Positions 22,891 to 33,824 of a DNA stretch of 64,000 nt are shown here, in pieces. The stretch covers positions 77,354,716 through 77,418,715 of the forward strand of contig OY720642.1 of NCBI GenBank assembly GCA_963169105.1. The letters are read 5' to 3'. The DNA is from Ceriagrion tenellum (Eukaryota > Arthropoda > Insecta > Odonata > Coenagrionidae). The notes under the pieces are model-generated. The model was not told the origin of the DNA. It saw only the letters and a program-made list of their open reading frames with translations, and ran no database searches. Within the stretch, counting starts at the first letter, position 1. Every line of letters begins with the position of its first letter. Made by a program: the position numbers and the translations under genes.

Positions 22891-22924
22891 TCAAAGAAAA
22901 ACATTAAAACCAAATTCCGCAACG

Positions 22925-23535
22925 GCCTCAGGATTGAGACTTTATTTTTCCATATACAACAAGCAAAGGCAAATTAGCAATTACACCTCTTTAGGGATTT
23001 GAAACTGAATGATACGAGGTCACCACTAAAAAGTACATCCATAAGATATTTAAGCACAACTATCCGTCACTTGATGTTTGAGGTAACAACATAATTAGGG
23101 TGATGATAGGAAGGAGGGTAAGTAAAGATTTTTGGGACGCATTTCTAAGGCACATCGCCAGTAAACGTATCCATCAAATGAAACCGAATTCAAACCGAAC
23201 GAAATAATTGAAACCGAACGAAAAAAATTCAAAACAAACGAAAACGAAAAAGTAAACAATTCGAACAAACGAAAAATTTGAAATAGAAAACAAACCTTCA
23301 ATTGAAATATCATTCGTCCAAGGACAATTATGGAGAGTAAATAAGCATATATGGCTCCGGTATGAACTTTTGAGTCTTAAGAATCGACGATATCTCTGCT
23401 GAGTATGTCTCTGCATAAAAGGAGGGTTAAATTTCAAGGAAAGGAACACGGCAGTTCTACATTATAATTCAATTTGTCACGACCAGGTCTCACTGAAAAG
23501 CATTACCATCATTAAGCACCATAGAAAAGACAATT
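22925..23535 (+). repeat. Repeat D, copy 2, interrupted
   Basis: It matches 19610-19975 on both sides of extra DNA at about 23100-23345. The extra DNA has no clear target duplication. It includes the AACCGAA-rich simple repeat described separately. Confidence 0.7.
23178..23295 (+). repeat. Degenerate AAACCGAACGAAA repeat
   Basis: About nine irregular units of GAAACCGAA, CAAACCGAACGAA, GAAAACGAAAA and similar, purine-dominated on the plus strand. Confidence 0.75.
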
Positions 23536-23725
23536 GCACAAAGTACATGATATAGCATAGTAGAGCAAATCAGTTAGACGTCTGAACGATTCTCATAACA
23601 CAGTATTCTGCTAATCTATTGAAATATATAAAAATATATATCTACCAGAATCTCTTACACCAACGGTGGGCATAAACTGTTTTTTTACATTTGATAGAAA
23701 GTATACACAGCGCATAAAAATGTTC
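23525..23725 (+). repeat. Repeat E, copy 2
   Basis: Second copy of the repeat at 22690-22890, with a small ATATATAAAA expansion around 23625-23642. Confidence 0.7.
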
Positions 23726-24169
23726 CAAGTTACCCCTGAACACACGGTTGCCTAACAGCGCACTATGATGAAACCTCAACCGAAAATGGCTATTTCACAG
23801 TATCTCTGCCACTTGGTAGCAATGATAATAAAGGTTCGTGATGCAGGCCATACTGAATACAAACTGAAGCCCAAGTGTGATTGAAGTAACGACGAAATTC
23901 AATCCTCCACTGCCTCGAGTGAGTCAAAAGTTGAGTTTTTGCGCCAACCGCACGAGAACAAATGGGTACAATTCAACGGCGGAGAGACGGAAGATGACGA
24001 GAGCTGGGATCTTGTTGGAAGCCGGTGAACATCAAAAGCCGAGTTGGTTAAACTTTTGTGGCCGAGACAGAGGGATAGAGAGAGAGTCTCACATACAACG
24101 AGATAAAATCGTCTTGGTAGTCTCCTTCGTATGCGCCTCGAAAGATTTCTCGGAACAGGCTAATTAGCA
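23726..24169. other. No recognised feature
   Basis: Transitional DNA leading into the GC-rich island. The 96-residue frame at 23877 was not recognised. Confidence 0.3.
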
Positions 24170-24500
24170 TGAGACCGCCCCCACATCCGCCAAGAGTGTA
24201 GAGGGCTCCTTGGCCTTCCCTACCCCCCCACCCATCGACCTCCTCCTCCTTCTTCCCCCCTTCCCTCACCCCATTTTATTGTCTTCATCCAATCCGGGAG
24301 GCCGACCCCCGAGGCACTGAGGGAGGCCCGAGAAACAAGGCAGAAGAGAGGATCCCTCCAACCTGACTAACCCTATTCTGACTGGGGCCCCGTGGTTAAT
24401 TCCAAATGGCGGCGGCCATCGCTGTGATGCCAGCGATTCCGTCCTGCCAGTCCGCCACATCTTCAGAATCGACGGACGCATCGGAAAGAGTGCAATACAC
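24170..24500. promoter_or_regulatory. GC-rich island with paired ATGGC motifs
   Basis: C+T-rich at 24200-24280, then GC-rich with AAATGGCGGCGGCCATCG at 24414-24431, an inverted pair of ATGGC cores of the kind bound by Pho/YY1-type zinc fingers. It may be a promoter or CpG island; no transcript start was identified. Confidence 0.3.
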
Positions 24501-24571
24501 TGGCCGCTTCGAAAATAAATGAACGAGATAAATATTTTCAAGAGAGCGAGTACCTACAAACTCAGAATGTG

Positions 24572-25065
24572 TTAACCCTCTAAAGACGAGCGAGTCAAAT
24601 TGGTTACATTTCAAAATCATTGAAATATCTGCCTTCTGAGAATATTTTCCATTCAGTTGCTGCGCAAGACAGAATTGTAACGCTTCGGATTAAGTGTGTG
24701 GAAAGTTGCGTCACTTTCGGCGGTTTGTCAAACGATTTTAAACGCGTGACGCTATTCACTGACGATGAAGTGCCTGGTTGAGGTCTGAAATAAATAGTTT
24801 CTGCTTTCATATGAGGAAAAGATTGGGAAAGTTTAAAAAAAGGTACATTATGAAGGTAATGTTTGAAGTATAAATTGTGTAAGTATTATTATTTAAAGTA
24901 CTATTTTCAATTAAAGATATACAATACAAATTCGTCAAATTTCAAAATAAATGTTATTATCAAATTAATTTCATTAAAAAATACTTAAATAGCACTTTAA
25001 AAAAATAATATAGTAGCAGTATTTTTTCACGCTGATGTTTCATAAATCTGCCCATAGAGGGTTAA
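24572..25065 (-). mobile_element. piggyBac-like MITE, copy 2 (reversed)
   Basis: A 486 bp element (24576-25061) in the opposite orientation to copy 1, with perfect TTAA on both sides (24572-24575, 25062-25065). The ends CCCTCTAAAGACG and CCCTCTATGGGCA are mutated versions of the family end. The interior includes the family's TTCACTGAC, GCGTTACAATTCTGTCTT.GC and TACTGCTACTATA blocks in reverse order. Confidence 0.85.
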
Positions 25066-25074
25066 AATAAGTTA

Positions 25075-25460
25075 ACTAAAGGGGCAAAAGAAATCAATTG
25101 AGAAGGTACAAAGAAAGGCAGCAAGGTATGCGATGGAGATGCATAAGAGGACTGAGAGTGTCACTAAAATGCTGCAAGTGCTAGGATCGGACTCTCTAGG
25201 ACGGAGAAGAAAAATAAGTTAACTTAGTGCACTGTTCCGCACACTTGAGGGGGAGACAAAATGGGGAGAACTGCGACAGAAGATTGGAAACCCGATCTAC
25301 ATAGGCAATAATGAAATGATACAAGGTGAAACGTCGGCCACAAAGGCCCAATGTAAAAAAGTTTTCATTCCTCAACAGGACTAATGTAGATTGGAATAGT
25401 CTTCCAGCAGAACTGCTTGAGCCATTTTCTGGAAATATAAATGTTTTTTAAGAATAGGTG
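25075..25460 (+). mobile_element. LINE ORF2 C-terminal fragment, CR1/Jockey-like
   Basis: With a few stops and shifts the plus strand reads IEKVQRKAARYAMEMHKRT, TKMLQVLGSDSLGRRRK, and RTNVDWNSLPAELLEPFS. This is the familiar end of CR1/Jockey-group LINEs (IQ.RAAR, LGWDSL..RR, WNSLP). The copy is inactive and starts right after MITE 2. Confidence 0.75.
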
Positions 25461-26279
25461 CATACAATTTATTTTGGACGGTTGATTCATTGCTAATTTT
25501 AAATTTTCTATCGATGTCTGATTTTATGTTTTATTTTTGGTGATTTGTTTAACATTTGCTTTACATTATTTTACAGTTACCACCTGGCAAACAGCCAACT
25601 TGCTACTCATTTGGTTAATATTAGTAAAGTAGTAAAATATTAGTATAATAATATTAATAAAGAATTTTGTAGAGTCGGGCACAACGTTATGAAACCTCCT
25701 CGTTATAGAAGGTAATCAAATTTGTTAAAATTCATAGAATTATCAAAAATACGACCTTTTTCATCCAGTAATGGACAAATTCAGGATCTGCTGTATATAC
25801 AAACATTATGATTCTTGCAATTGACTGGAATTGGTTTATCAAAAATTGTGAAATTTTTACATAGTTTTAATCTTCTATTAAATTACCTCAAGTCTATAAA
25901 AAGGCAAAATAGCCGTCTTTAACAATATGGGAGAACAAGCCTTACTTTGGAAGCCTAGAACTAGAAAGTAATGGTCCTTACGTGTTACGAACTATGACGG
26001 CTAAGATCATATAGCAGTTACTTTCTTCCAATATATCAGAGGAGCTAAAGCATCCAGAAATTCAGTGAACGAGCAGGAACTGGTGTTTTCACCGCGAGAG
26101 GCCATTGCGCAAATAAATGGGAGGAATCAGTGAGAGAGACAATGTATAGAACATTGAGCAAGTGCCGTCATAACAGAGCAAAGATAAATCGGACGGGGAG
26201 AATCACCAATGTCAGTATTTTTGCAAAGAGTGGGCGAAATATTTCATGAAAACTCTGCAAATTAATGAAGTTTAGTTTT
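25461..26279. other. No recognised feature
   Basis: AT-rich, with a TATTAGTA/ATATTAATA-rich patch near 25618-25670. No gene or repeat match. Confidence 0.4.
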
Positions 26280-26705
26280 ATGGACATATACCTTGACATA
26301 AAGGCCTCTTCCAACATAATTAAAAGGAAGAGTGAATGTGAAAAATTAAGGAGATAAACATAAAATAATATACAATAAGCAAATTATGGGATTTGTTAAA
26401 AAATGTAACCGACACCCAACCAAGCTCCGGTTTTGGAGTTAAGGAATCTTCAGATTGACAAAACTACTAACTTATTCATTGGAATAGAATGGACTTTTGA
26501 GAAGGAACTCGTTAATTAATATGTCACGTAGTGACATGTATAAAGGCCTAATAGCCAAATATGTTTCTGGGCACTTTAAAATTCAACTAATCCAACAACT
26601 TAAGAAATGGGTTGATGTAGCAGGTTTAACATTAGGACCTCAATCGATGATAAATCTTCCCTTAACTTCAAGTTGAAACTTTTACGACGCACACCCCAGG
26701 AAATT
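26280..26705 (+). repeat. Repeat F, copy 1 (two blocks)
   Basis: The block 26280-26365 (TGGACATATACCTTGACATAAA) matches 29053-29125, and the block 26480-26705 (AGGCCTAATAGCCAAA, CTTAAGAAATGG, GCAGGTTTAACA, CAATCGATGATAAATCTT) matches 28700-28915. All are in direct orientation but block order differs, as if two units of a longer array were rearranged. Confidence 0.65.
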
Positions 26706-26862
26706 TAGCACGATTGAAGGACATATTGAAAACACGGCTGGAGCTTACATATCCACTAATTTACAAAATGAATATATCGCAATGATAGAAGACGAAGTTC
26801 CCTTCCATAAAGAAAAGAAATAGCAGATACATTTCAAGAATAATCATCATCGGTCGTGTAAT
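26706..26862. other. Spacer
   Basis: No feature recognised. Confidence 0.3.
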
Positions 26863-27150
26863 CCTAAGATTGGTTGACTGCAGCCCTGCACCCTTCCCAA
26901 TCAAAAGCTATTTCCCTTACCTCCTGGTGTCTTCCCCTATGCACTATCTTCTTTATTTGGTCCATTAACCTATTCCTGGGTCTTCCTCTGGGGATATCCC
27001 CTCTATTTTTCCTTCAATTATGTTCTTCACAAACCCATTGTGTCTCAGGGTGTGTCCAATCCATCTGGTTCTTCTTTTCTCTATGGTTTCCATATGGTCC
27101 ATCCCTCTTCTACTCTTCTGTACACTTCATCATTTCTTATTTATATTCTT
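26863..27150 (-). mobile_element. LINE family A, 3' fragment
   Basis: Reverse complement of the family A 3' end: AATCCTAAGATTGGTTGACT, CTTACCTCCTGGTGTCTTCC, CCTGGGTCTTCCTCTGGGGA, CACAAACCCATTGTGTCTCA, CATATGGTCC. It is truncated at about the same distance from the 3' end as the copy at 16868. Confidence 0.85.
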
Positions 27151-27307
27151 ATTAGTAGACTAAAATGCCGATAAATTTGTCTCAAATATACGACTATAAA
27201 TATTTTTAGCATTCATAATTTGGCATAATTGTAGAGAAGTAATAAATATATGCGAAAGACAGAATGGAGTTCCTGGAAAGGGAATAAAATATGAGAGTTC
27301 AATAATT

Positions 27308-27500
27308 TCTGGTGGTTCAGCTCAATTCAACTGGTTAACACACCTGACCGGCAAATGGGAGATCAAGGTTCGAATCCCGGTCAAGTCTTGGTGTAATAAG
27401 CGAATTTCAACCCTTGGTGTAAAAGAGAATGACATTTTTCCCATGTATTGATGCACTTGTGCTATGTATGTCATTTATGGAATTTAACCTATGACATATT
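27308..27500 (+). mobile_element. tRNA-derived SINE
   Basis: The head of about 73 bp has an A-box region TTCAGCTCAATTCAACTGG and a near-consensus B box GGTTCGAATCCCGG at 27368-27381, followed by a non-tRNA body (AATTTCAACCCTTGGTGT, GTATGTCATTTATGG). Cloverleaf pairing is incomplete, so this is a SINE rather than a tRNA gene. Confidence 0.7.
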
Positions 27501-27929
27501 ACCATGAATCAGCGGCCTTTGGTATAAATTTACCATAAGCTGTAGCAAACATTTGAGAACAAAAGACGAAAAGTTTAGTACTTTTATTTCCATTCCATCA
27601 AGTGACCCGGCAGACCGAAACAATGAGTTTTTATGCAGTGCCTTAGGAATGATTTACGGAAAAAAGAATATATTCAACAGAGTTAAAATTGCTCATCTAT
27701 TTTCTCCATGCCTTATCGAGCTATTGCTGCTATATCACTCAGACTATACATAGTCTAGTATTGCAGCTTGCAGACATTGTTCAGATAAATCAAAATTCAG
27801 GAGACGAAGAAATAACTCTAAGTAAAGGAACTTTGTTATTCCACTTACAAGTGAAGTAAAGAAATTTTGTCATAGCCCGTAATTAAATTGACGCATCTCA
27901 CGATTGCTTTCCACAAGGGTCTAACCCTG
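27501..27929. other. No recognised feature
   Basis: Short open frame at 27553-27753 only; nothing recognised. Confidence 0.3.
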
Positions 27930-28060
27930 GCATACTAGAAGGCGAGATGCCACGCCGAAGCCAGCACGTCAGCACACTAAGGACACACATCTAAATTTTA
28001 TTAAGACAGCCCGTGATCATGTGATGATGACGTGCCACGTCGAAACCCGGGTCGTCTTAC
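27930..28060 (+). ncRNA. Two tandem hammerhead-like motifs
   Basis: The second, 28021-28053, reads GTGATGA, T, GACGT-GCC-ACGTC (perfect five-pair helix II), GAAAC, CCGGGTC. This is the whole hammerhead order with the first core base changed from C to G and one extra T before helix II. The first, 27938-27971, is a decayed copy (GGCG..CGCCGAAGCC..CGTC) about 90 bp upstream. Tandem spacing fits retrozymes or Penelope-type terminal repeats. Confidence 0.45.
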
Positions 28061-28695
28061 ATAAACTTTATGTGGAATACAAAGTCACTTCATATACAAA
28101 GTATAGTAAATTTCACTAAGTTACATTTAAGACAACTGAGTATACGAAGGACGAATACAACATATCACATGTCATTAATACAGTTGTCTCTTAATAGTAA
28201 GAATTTTGAAATAGATTACACAGTATTCTAAGCCAGTACAAATACGCCTGTAAGAGAAAAGGTTAGGCGTTTTAGACAAAGTAGCACTGAATAACCCAAG
28301 GTTATACTAACGCGATGCATTCATACCGAGACTCCTACTGCCATAAACATGGGGTAACATGGAACCTCAGAAGAAAAGGAAGTTCAGGAATAAATCCAAT
28401 GCGGCACTGCCAGAGATTATTTAAAGGGTCAATATGAGAGCATTCGAAGGCGCCAGTCTTTTATGGCGATGCGAAAACAACGGATCTTCGAATACCAGCG
28501 AGCCGATGACCGCAAGGGGAGGCCGATTGCAAGGGTATCAGAAGGAACACTAGGCAAGTCATTAAAGACAAGCAAAAAAATCTCGATTTCTTTGCGTAAA
28601 AAATTTATCCTCAGGAAAATACCCTGAATTACGGATTGTATTATACACAACCAAGCTGTAGTCATGAGATTGACTTATAAAATCATTAGACTCTA
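28061..28695. other. No recognised feature
   Basis: AT-rich. The 78-residue minus-strand frame at 28429 was not recognised. Confidence 0.3.
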
Positions 28696-28699
28696 ATAG

Positions 28700-29125
28700 G
28701 AATAGAATAAGAATAGAAGGAGCTCATTAATTAATACATCACGTAGTGGTATGTATTCAGGCCTAATAGCCAAAGAAGACGTTATAGGCACATTAACATT
28801 CAAATTATTCAACTGCTTAAGAAATGGATTGATCTAGCAGGTTTAACAATAAGTGCTTCGTACTTCAATCGATGATAAATCTTTCCTTAACTTCATGTTA
28901 AAAATTTAACGACTTAAACCTTAGAAAATGAAGGATATGTTCATATACTTATTACGCAATACTTCAATTCGGTCTCATTCAAAATATTTATTATTTAACA
29001 GAAATAATCTACGCAGAGTGGGAAAAATGTTTTCACTACACCAGAGGGGTCAAATGGACATATATCTTGACATAAATTAAAAGGAAGAGGGGATGTCAAA
29101 AACTGACGAGAAAAAAAATAAAATT
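28700..29125 (+). repeat. Repeat F, copy 2 (two blocks, order swapped)
   Basis: Partner of 26280-26705 as described there. The two blocks occur in the opposite order. Confidence 0.65.
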
Positions 29126-30104
29126 TAAAAGTAGGTGAAAAATCTTCGGTGTTTTTTTACTGTAAAAACAATTTACTGTAAAACAGCAACAGTCAATGAC
29201 TATTTTACGTCAGCCGACAGCGTAATGTCAACACGGTGGCTAGTCAAAGTGTACGTGTTTATAAAATTAGAACAGAACCAGCTGCGGAGGTACCAATTAG
29301 GCGAAATTTACTCCACTCTATTTCTTTTACAACAGAGTCACAATGTTCTGTTTTTCTTGTCCAAGTAACTTCCTGATTTTCACAAAATACCACACGACTA
29401 GAGAGAGTTCCAGCCATTTACACTTTACCCATCATAAGAAAAGTTAGAGTCATCCCAATGAAAAGTACCCAGCTGCCGTAAAGCAATCGAGACGAGCCAT
29501 AAAAGTCAAATAAAACAAACCTCAATCTTTCTTGCTTGAGCGGGTAGATGGTCAAAGCTGCTAAACTGGTCCAGTGCGCAAAATGATGTATTTCCTACCT
29601 TTGACATCACCACACAATGGTTGCACTATTGCGAGTATTTATTTTTAAATAAGCCAGACCCCTTGTAAACTTCTCTGGCTGATGTTGAACTAATAGACAG
29701 CTGTAAAAATGAATGGCCATGCATAAGGTACAACAGAAAAAAACACCCAAAGATTTTATTACTCGTCATTTGCCGTACTTTTTAAAACAACAAAGATTTC
29801 TCGAAGTGCATGTGAAAGAAGAAAATCCTTAACAACTTCTTCCGTGCATAGGAGAATATCAGACACTCGCTAATTAATATACGCTAAAGAAAGATAACGT
29901 GAAAAAGGCCAATAGGAGTGAGACTAGTTGAAGGTTTATAAAGTTGAGTTTTTATTAATGAACTTGATCACTACCTATTTCTCATTTAGCATTTTTTTCA
30001 TTGGTTGTTCAATCCTAAATGTTTCTCGTTAAGTGTTAATTACCTATAAGTATTAATTATCTCGTTAAGTGTTAATCGTTAAGTGTTTCTTCTCCCACTG
30101 AGAA
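29126..30104. other. Mostly featureless; extra LINE tail and short CGTTAAGTGTTAAT repeats near the right end
   Basis: 29205-29250 shares a CG.CGTAA.GT..ACACGGTGGCTAGTC-type block with 31465-31510. At 29999-30021 a stray copy of the family A tail (TCATTGGTTGTTCAATCCTA) precedes three imperfect CGTTAAGTGTTAAT units at 30028-30090. The rest is unrecognised. Confidence 0.4.
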
Positions 30105-30690
30105 GACGGCATTCATTCATTGATTGTTCAATCCTAAGATTGGTTGACTGCAGCCCTCCACCCGTCCTTATTTATCGCTAGTTCCCTTACCTCCTGGTAT
30201 CTCTTCCTATGTACTTTCATCTTTATACCTCCATGAACTTATTCCTCGGTCTTCCTCTGGAGACTTTTCCCTCTATATTACCTTTAATTATGTTCTTCAC
30301 AAACCCATTGTGTCTGAGGGTGTGTCATATCCATCTCGTTTTTCTTTTCTGTATGGTGTTCCATATGGTCCTTTCCCCTTCCACTCATCTGTACACTTCA
30401 TCATTTCTTATTTTGTCCGGCCATCCAGCATCCTCCTCCAGCACCAGGTTTCGAAGACTTCTTGTCTTTTCTGGTCAAATTTTCCAATGGTCCATGCTTC
30501 TGATCCATATAGTGCTACGCTCCACATTAATATTTTCCTATACTGTTTCCTGGTTTGTAGTCCTATCTTCTTTGAGCACAGGAGTTATCTTTGTCCCATG
30601 AACGCTTTCTTCGCTTGGGCTATTGTCCACTTGATGTCCATTGTACTTCTTCTATGCCACCTGATGGTCCCACTTTCATTTGGCTTGCTC
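30105..30690 (-). mobile_element. LINE family A, 3' fragment of about 580 bp
   Basis: Reverse complement of the family A terminus through the region encoding WSVVLYGS..WN and KRKIAQAQKAF. The long open frames on the plus strand here (30209-30601, 30310-30732) are antisense to the LINE and not genes. The tail carries an ATTC simple repeat at 30110-30121, the usual 3' tail of this family. Confidence 0.85.
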
Positions 30691-32149
30691 GGTTATTTAA
30701 GAGGATCTAACATGTGCACTACGAATTCATAGAGAGACCTTAATACAGCACAGATATTAACGTCAGAATCTAGCAATAGGGAATTACATTCAAGATTTAC
30801 TGTACGTTTAAAGAATAATATACCTTATAGGTATCGCCAAAACTACTAATAAAAAGTTTTAAAATAGCATCAAAGGAAATAGCGGTAATGTGTTTCTTAG
30901 AATTTATTTCTGAGGGGTTTTAATTTATATTTGAATTATCTATTAATGTAAAACTATTTCTGGATTATCAATCTTTCAGTGGGACTAATCAAAGTTACAA
31001 ATCTTTTCCTATTATACATGGCCGTTGGCGTATTATTAAAACAAGACCTTACCATAACTGAACAGAATCGGAAAATAATTCTTGCGGAAGAATGATACTC
31101 ACTGTCGTAAAAATTCCAAAAATGAGCACAATATTGTTCTCATTGCGTTGTTTCTCTATAAAGTCCACGTTTTTACGTTTTGAAAATGAAAAATATAATC
31201 AGAATGGGTATGCATCGAGCAAATACACTTTTTGAAACCAGAAATGGTAAGAAAACTTAGACATTATTGTTCGAACATATTTACAGGCGTACTGAAAGCC
31301 AAAATGTGTGTCGGACGTACGAAATTCCATTGAGGAAAAAAATCATATGACTTTACAGGGACTGAAACCCGGATCCCCCCATTTCAGGCTGGTTACAGGT
31401 TTGAGTTCCTGCTAAGGAGAATGAATTTACAGCTGTGGAATGTCGCTTATATGCACATTTCCGGTGACTGCGTAAAGTTAATACGGTGGCTAGTCCAAGT
31501 GTACTCAAAATCGATGTTTCGAGGCCAAGAAATCTCTATTTCCGCCTTAAGAAACAAAGGCTCGTACTTAATTTTGAAACGTATGCTCTACTCTTAAATG
31601 GTTAAAAGAACACTTTCGTTGGTTACTATTATTGTGCTTGTTTATATTTGAGCTTTTTGCACATCCTGATGAAAGTTTGATACTTACCTATTAGAATAAA
31701 ATTGGCCAACTGGAGTGTTGCGTTCTATCTTAATAGCATGGAGAAACAAGCAGTATAAATACATCACATTTGGACTCCCACAGTAAAGTATTTCATAGAA
31801 TAACTAGATTTGGCTCATTGCTGTCCTCAAGCAAATAATCTGAATTTAAATTTCATGCCTCAAAACTGAGTTTTTCAGCTAGAGATGCCAAGAACACGAA
31901 ATCTCTCTCTTTATCTCTACACTCTTGTACTGCAATATTAAATGTAATAGCCACAATGTATTTACTTTATTTCTACTGTAAATTACATGGTAATATTATT
32001 TACCAAACACCTATACCATTTTTCTGAAGAGCATAAAAGACGTCTTCCTTTTACCACAGACACAAAAAACTATTTTCTGTCCAAATAAGACTGCCAAATA
32101 AAAAGCGCAGTATCTAGCCACCGTCACTCACAACTCCAAAGCTACCTGT
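30691..32149. other. Mostly featureless; possible SINE trace at 31395-31510
   Basis: GGTTTGAGTTCCTGC near 31399 resembles a tRNA B box, and GTGACTGCGTAAAGTTAATA plus GGTGGCTAGTCCAAGTGTAC (31465-31510) recurs at 29205 and, weaker, 44345. Otherwise no feature. Confidence 0.35.
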
Positions 32150-32620
32150 GTAGGGGAGAATAGGGGAGAAATGGTTCGCTTCCCCTCCCCCTCATCCCAC
32201 CACGTCCTCGTCATCCACATGGGAACGTAATGACGGAAGCCGTTACGCAATTCCGTTCCATTCGACCGAAATCCTATTAAGTCCGGCCTTAAGTGAGCAA
32301 AGCAATATCGAAAACCATCGGGCGGTCGACTCGATTCTTGGAAGCCGGGAAGAGAAGTGGAAAGAGTGGAGAGGGGGGGATTAATCGGCGGCGAGAGAGA
32401 GTGGGATGGATAGATACGGACGCAATTCGGTGCTCGCCAATTATCATCCGATTCGTACGTGAGAGAGCAAAAGCTTTGACTCCCCTCTTCATAAGCATTA
32501 GCACCAAAATGGCCGTCGCAGCACTGTTCAGAACCAGGAGGCGCGGTGACGCCGAGAACACTGACTCACTGAGCATGTATGCAAGAGAGGAAACGCGCTT
32601 TGACCGTGCAATGTCAGGTT
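32150..32620. promoter_or_regulatory. GC-rich island; possible promoter
   Basis: C-rich at 32175-32220 and mixed GC-rich beyond, with a CRE-like TAATGACGGAAG near 32228 and a Pho/YY1-like AAAATGGCCGTCG at 32506-32518. The frame 32293-32628 (111 residues, Arg/Ser-rich) and its antisense frame both exist because stops are rare here. Neither resembles a known protein. Confidence 0.3.
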
Positions 32621-32954
32621 ACAGATAACTACGGTAGCTGTCTGTGATCTAAACATATATACCTATTGCTTCAACTCCAAAATTCACCGATTATGTTCCT
32701 ATACCGCCTTGAGGGTAAACGTTTTAAGAAAATTGACAAATTAATAAAACTCTTCTTTTATCACTAGGTGGCATATCATTTATTTACGTGGGGATGTAAT
32801 TTTTTTTAAATTGTTAACTACACGTATATATTTATTTACGAGGCATTGTAAAAGGTTTGTGAATAAAATTTGTTAAATTAACAAAGGGAAATAGTAAAAT
32901 ATCACATGATAATGGGTAAATTAAGTACAAAAGAAGAGTAGAAGAAACAAAAAA

Positions 32955-33281
32955 GTAAATCTTAAAGGGATCGGGTTGGTGTGGTGGCTAGAGTACTCGC
33001 CTACCACACGGGCGGCCAGGGTTCAAAACCCTGCAGAGGTGGATGTTTTTCAGAAGAAACCCGATCCCTACTTGAGATGTCTTGTGGAGGGCACTTTAAG
33101 TAGAGTACTCCGTCTGTCGGATGAGACGTTAAGCCGTGGTCCCCTTGGCGCCTTTCGTTAAGAGCAGGCTAACGCCGACGCCGGGTTTCTATCCACCCTT
33201 CCTCCCTTACCTATCCCCTATGGCGCAAATGACCTTAGCCGTCGGTCGCCTCCCCAAATATCCAATCCAGTAAATCTTAAA
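32955..33281 (+). mobile_element. SINE family S, intact copy with 12 bp target duplication
   Basis: A complete SINE (32967-33269, about 303 bp) flanked by perfect GTAAATCTTAAA copies (32955-32966, 33270-33281). The tRNA-like head has an A-box-like TGGTGTGGTGGCTAGAG and a B-box-like GGGTTCAAAACCC. The central and 3' parts (CTGTCGGATGAGACGTTAAG, CGCCTTTCGTTAAGAGCAGG, CGACGCCGGGTTT, TCGCCTCCCCAAATATCCAA) are shared with the copies at 39468-40281 and 41139-41395. They resemble a conserved SINE central domain, but I cannot name the superfamily by eye. The 61-codon frame within it is not a gene. Confidence 0.9.
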
Positions 33282-33387
33282 CGGCACACAGTAAAATCAT
33301 TTTACTGTGTGCCTGTTTGAAACAGATTTTACTTTCGTACCTTTTGTATTTTCACTTACGTTTTTTCATCTGCCATTTCTCTGAATC

Positions 33388-33421
33388 TCATGTGTGATCT
33401 TCTTCGCACGATCACACATGA
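33388..33421. repeat. Perfect 12 bp hairpin
   Basis: TCATGTGTGATC (33388-33399) and GATCACACATGA (33410-33421) with a 10-base loop, within the first tandem unit. The corresponding place in the second unit is not palindromic. Confidence 0.8.
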
Positions 33422-33824
33422 ACTCAAGGAAACGTGCTTTGTCCATGCAATGTCAGGTCAGAGATATAACTACGGTAGTTGGCTGTGATCCAAACGTACC
33501 TACTGCTTCATTTCCAAAAATTCACCAATAACGGTCATATACGACCTTAGGAGTAAACATTTTCAAGAAAATTAATGAAGGAAAATAGTAAAATATCAAA
33601 GTATAATGGGTAAATAGAGAGAAAAGGAAGAATAAAATAAACACGAACGAAAATCATCAATAGCAAAGAGAAAAATCATTTTACTATTTATCCCGAAAAG
33701 AACATTTTACCATCGTGATTTCTTGAGGTTCTCCTAATTTTTTTCATCTGCCATTTCTCTGGTAATTAGTTACCTTCTTCACGCGAACACTCATAAACGC
33801 AGAACGTTGATTAACGATAAGTGC

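Larger units (their letters stand above)
32585..33800 (+). repeat. Diverged tandem duplication, one copy carrying a SINE
   Basis: 32590-32730 aligns with 33425-33560 (GGAAACG.GCTTTG, GCAATGTCAGGT, ATAACTACGGTAG, GCTGTGAT, AAATTCACC), and 33330-33420 aligns with 33715-33800 (TTTTTTCATCTGCCATTTCT, CTTCTTC.C). The first unit is longer because it contains the SINE at 32967-33269; the second lacks it. Confidence 0.75.

Noticed and set aside
25328..25345. GTGAAACGTCGG resembling a hammerhead 3' core
   Set aside because: It lies within the coding remnant of a LINE and has no CUGANGA box or helix II upstream.
27368..27381. Possible tRNA gene from a near-consensus B box
   Set aside because: Incomplete cloverleaf and a following SINE-like body; called as a SINE.
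30209..30732. Two long plus-strand frames (130 and 140 codons)
   Set aside because: They are antisense to a minus-strand family A LINE fragment.
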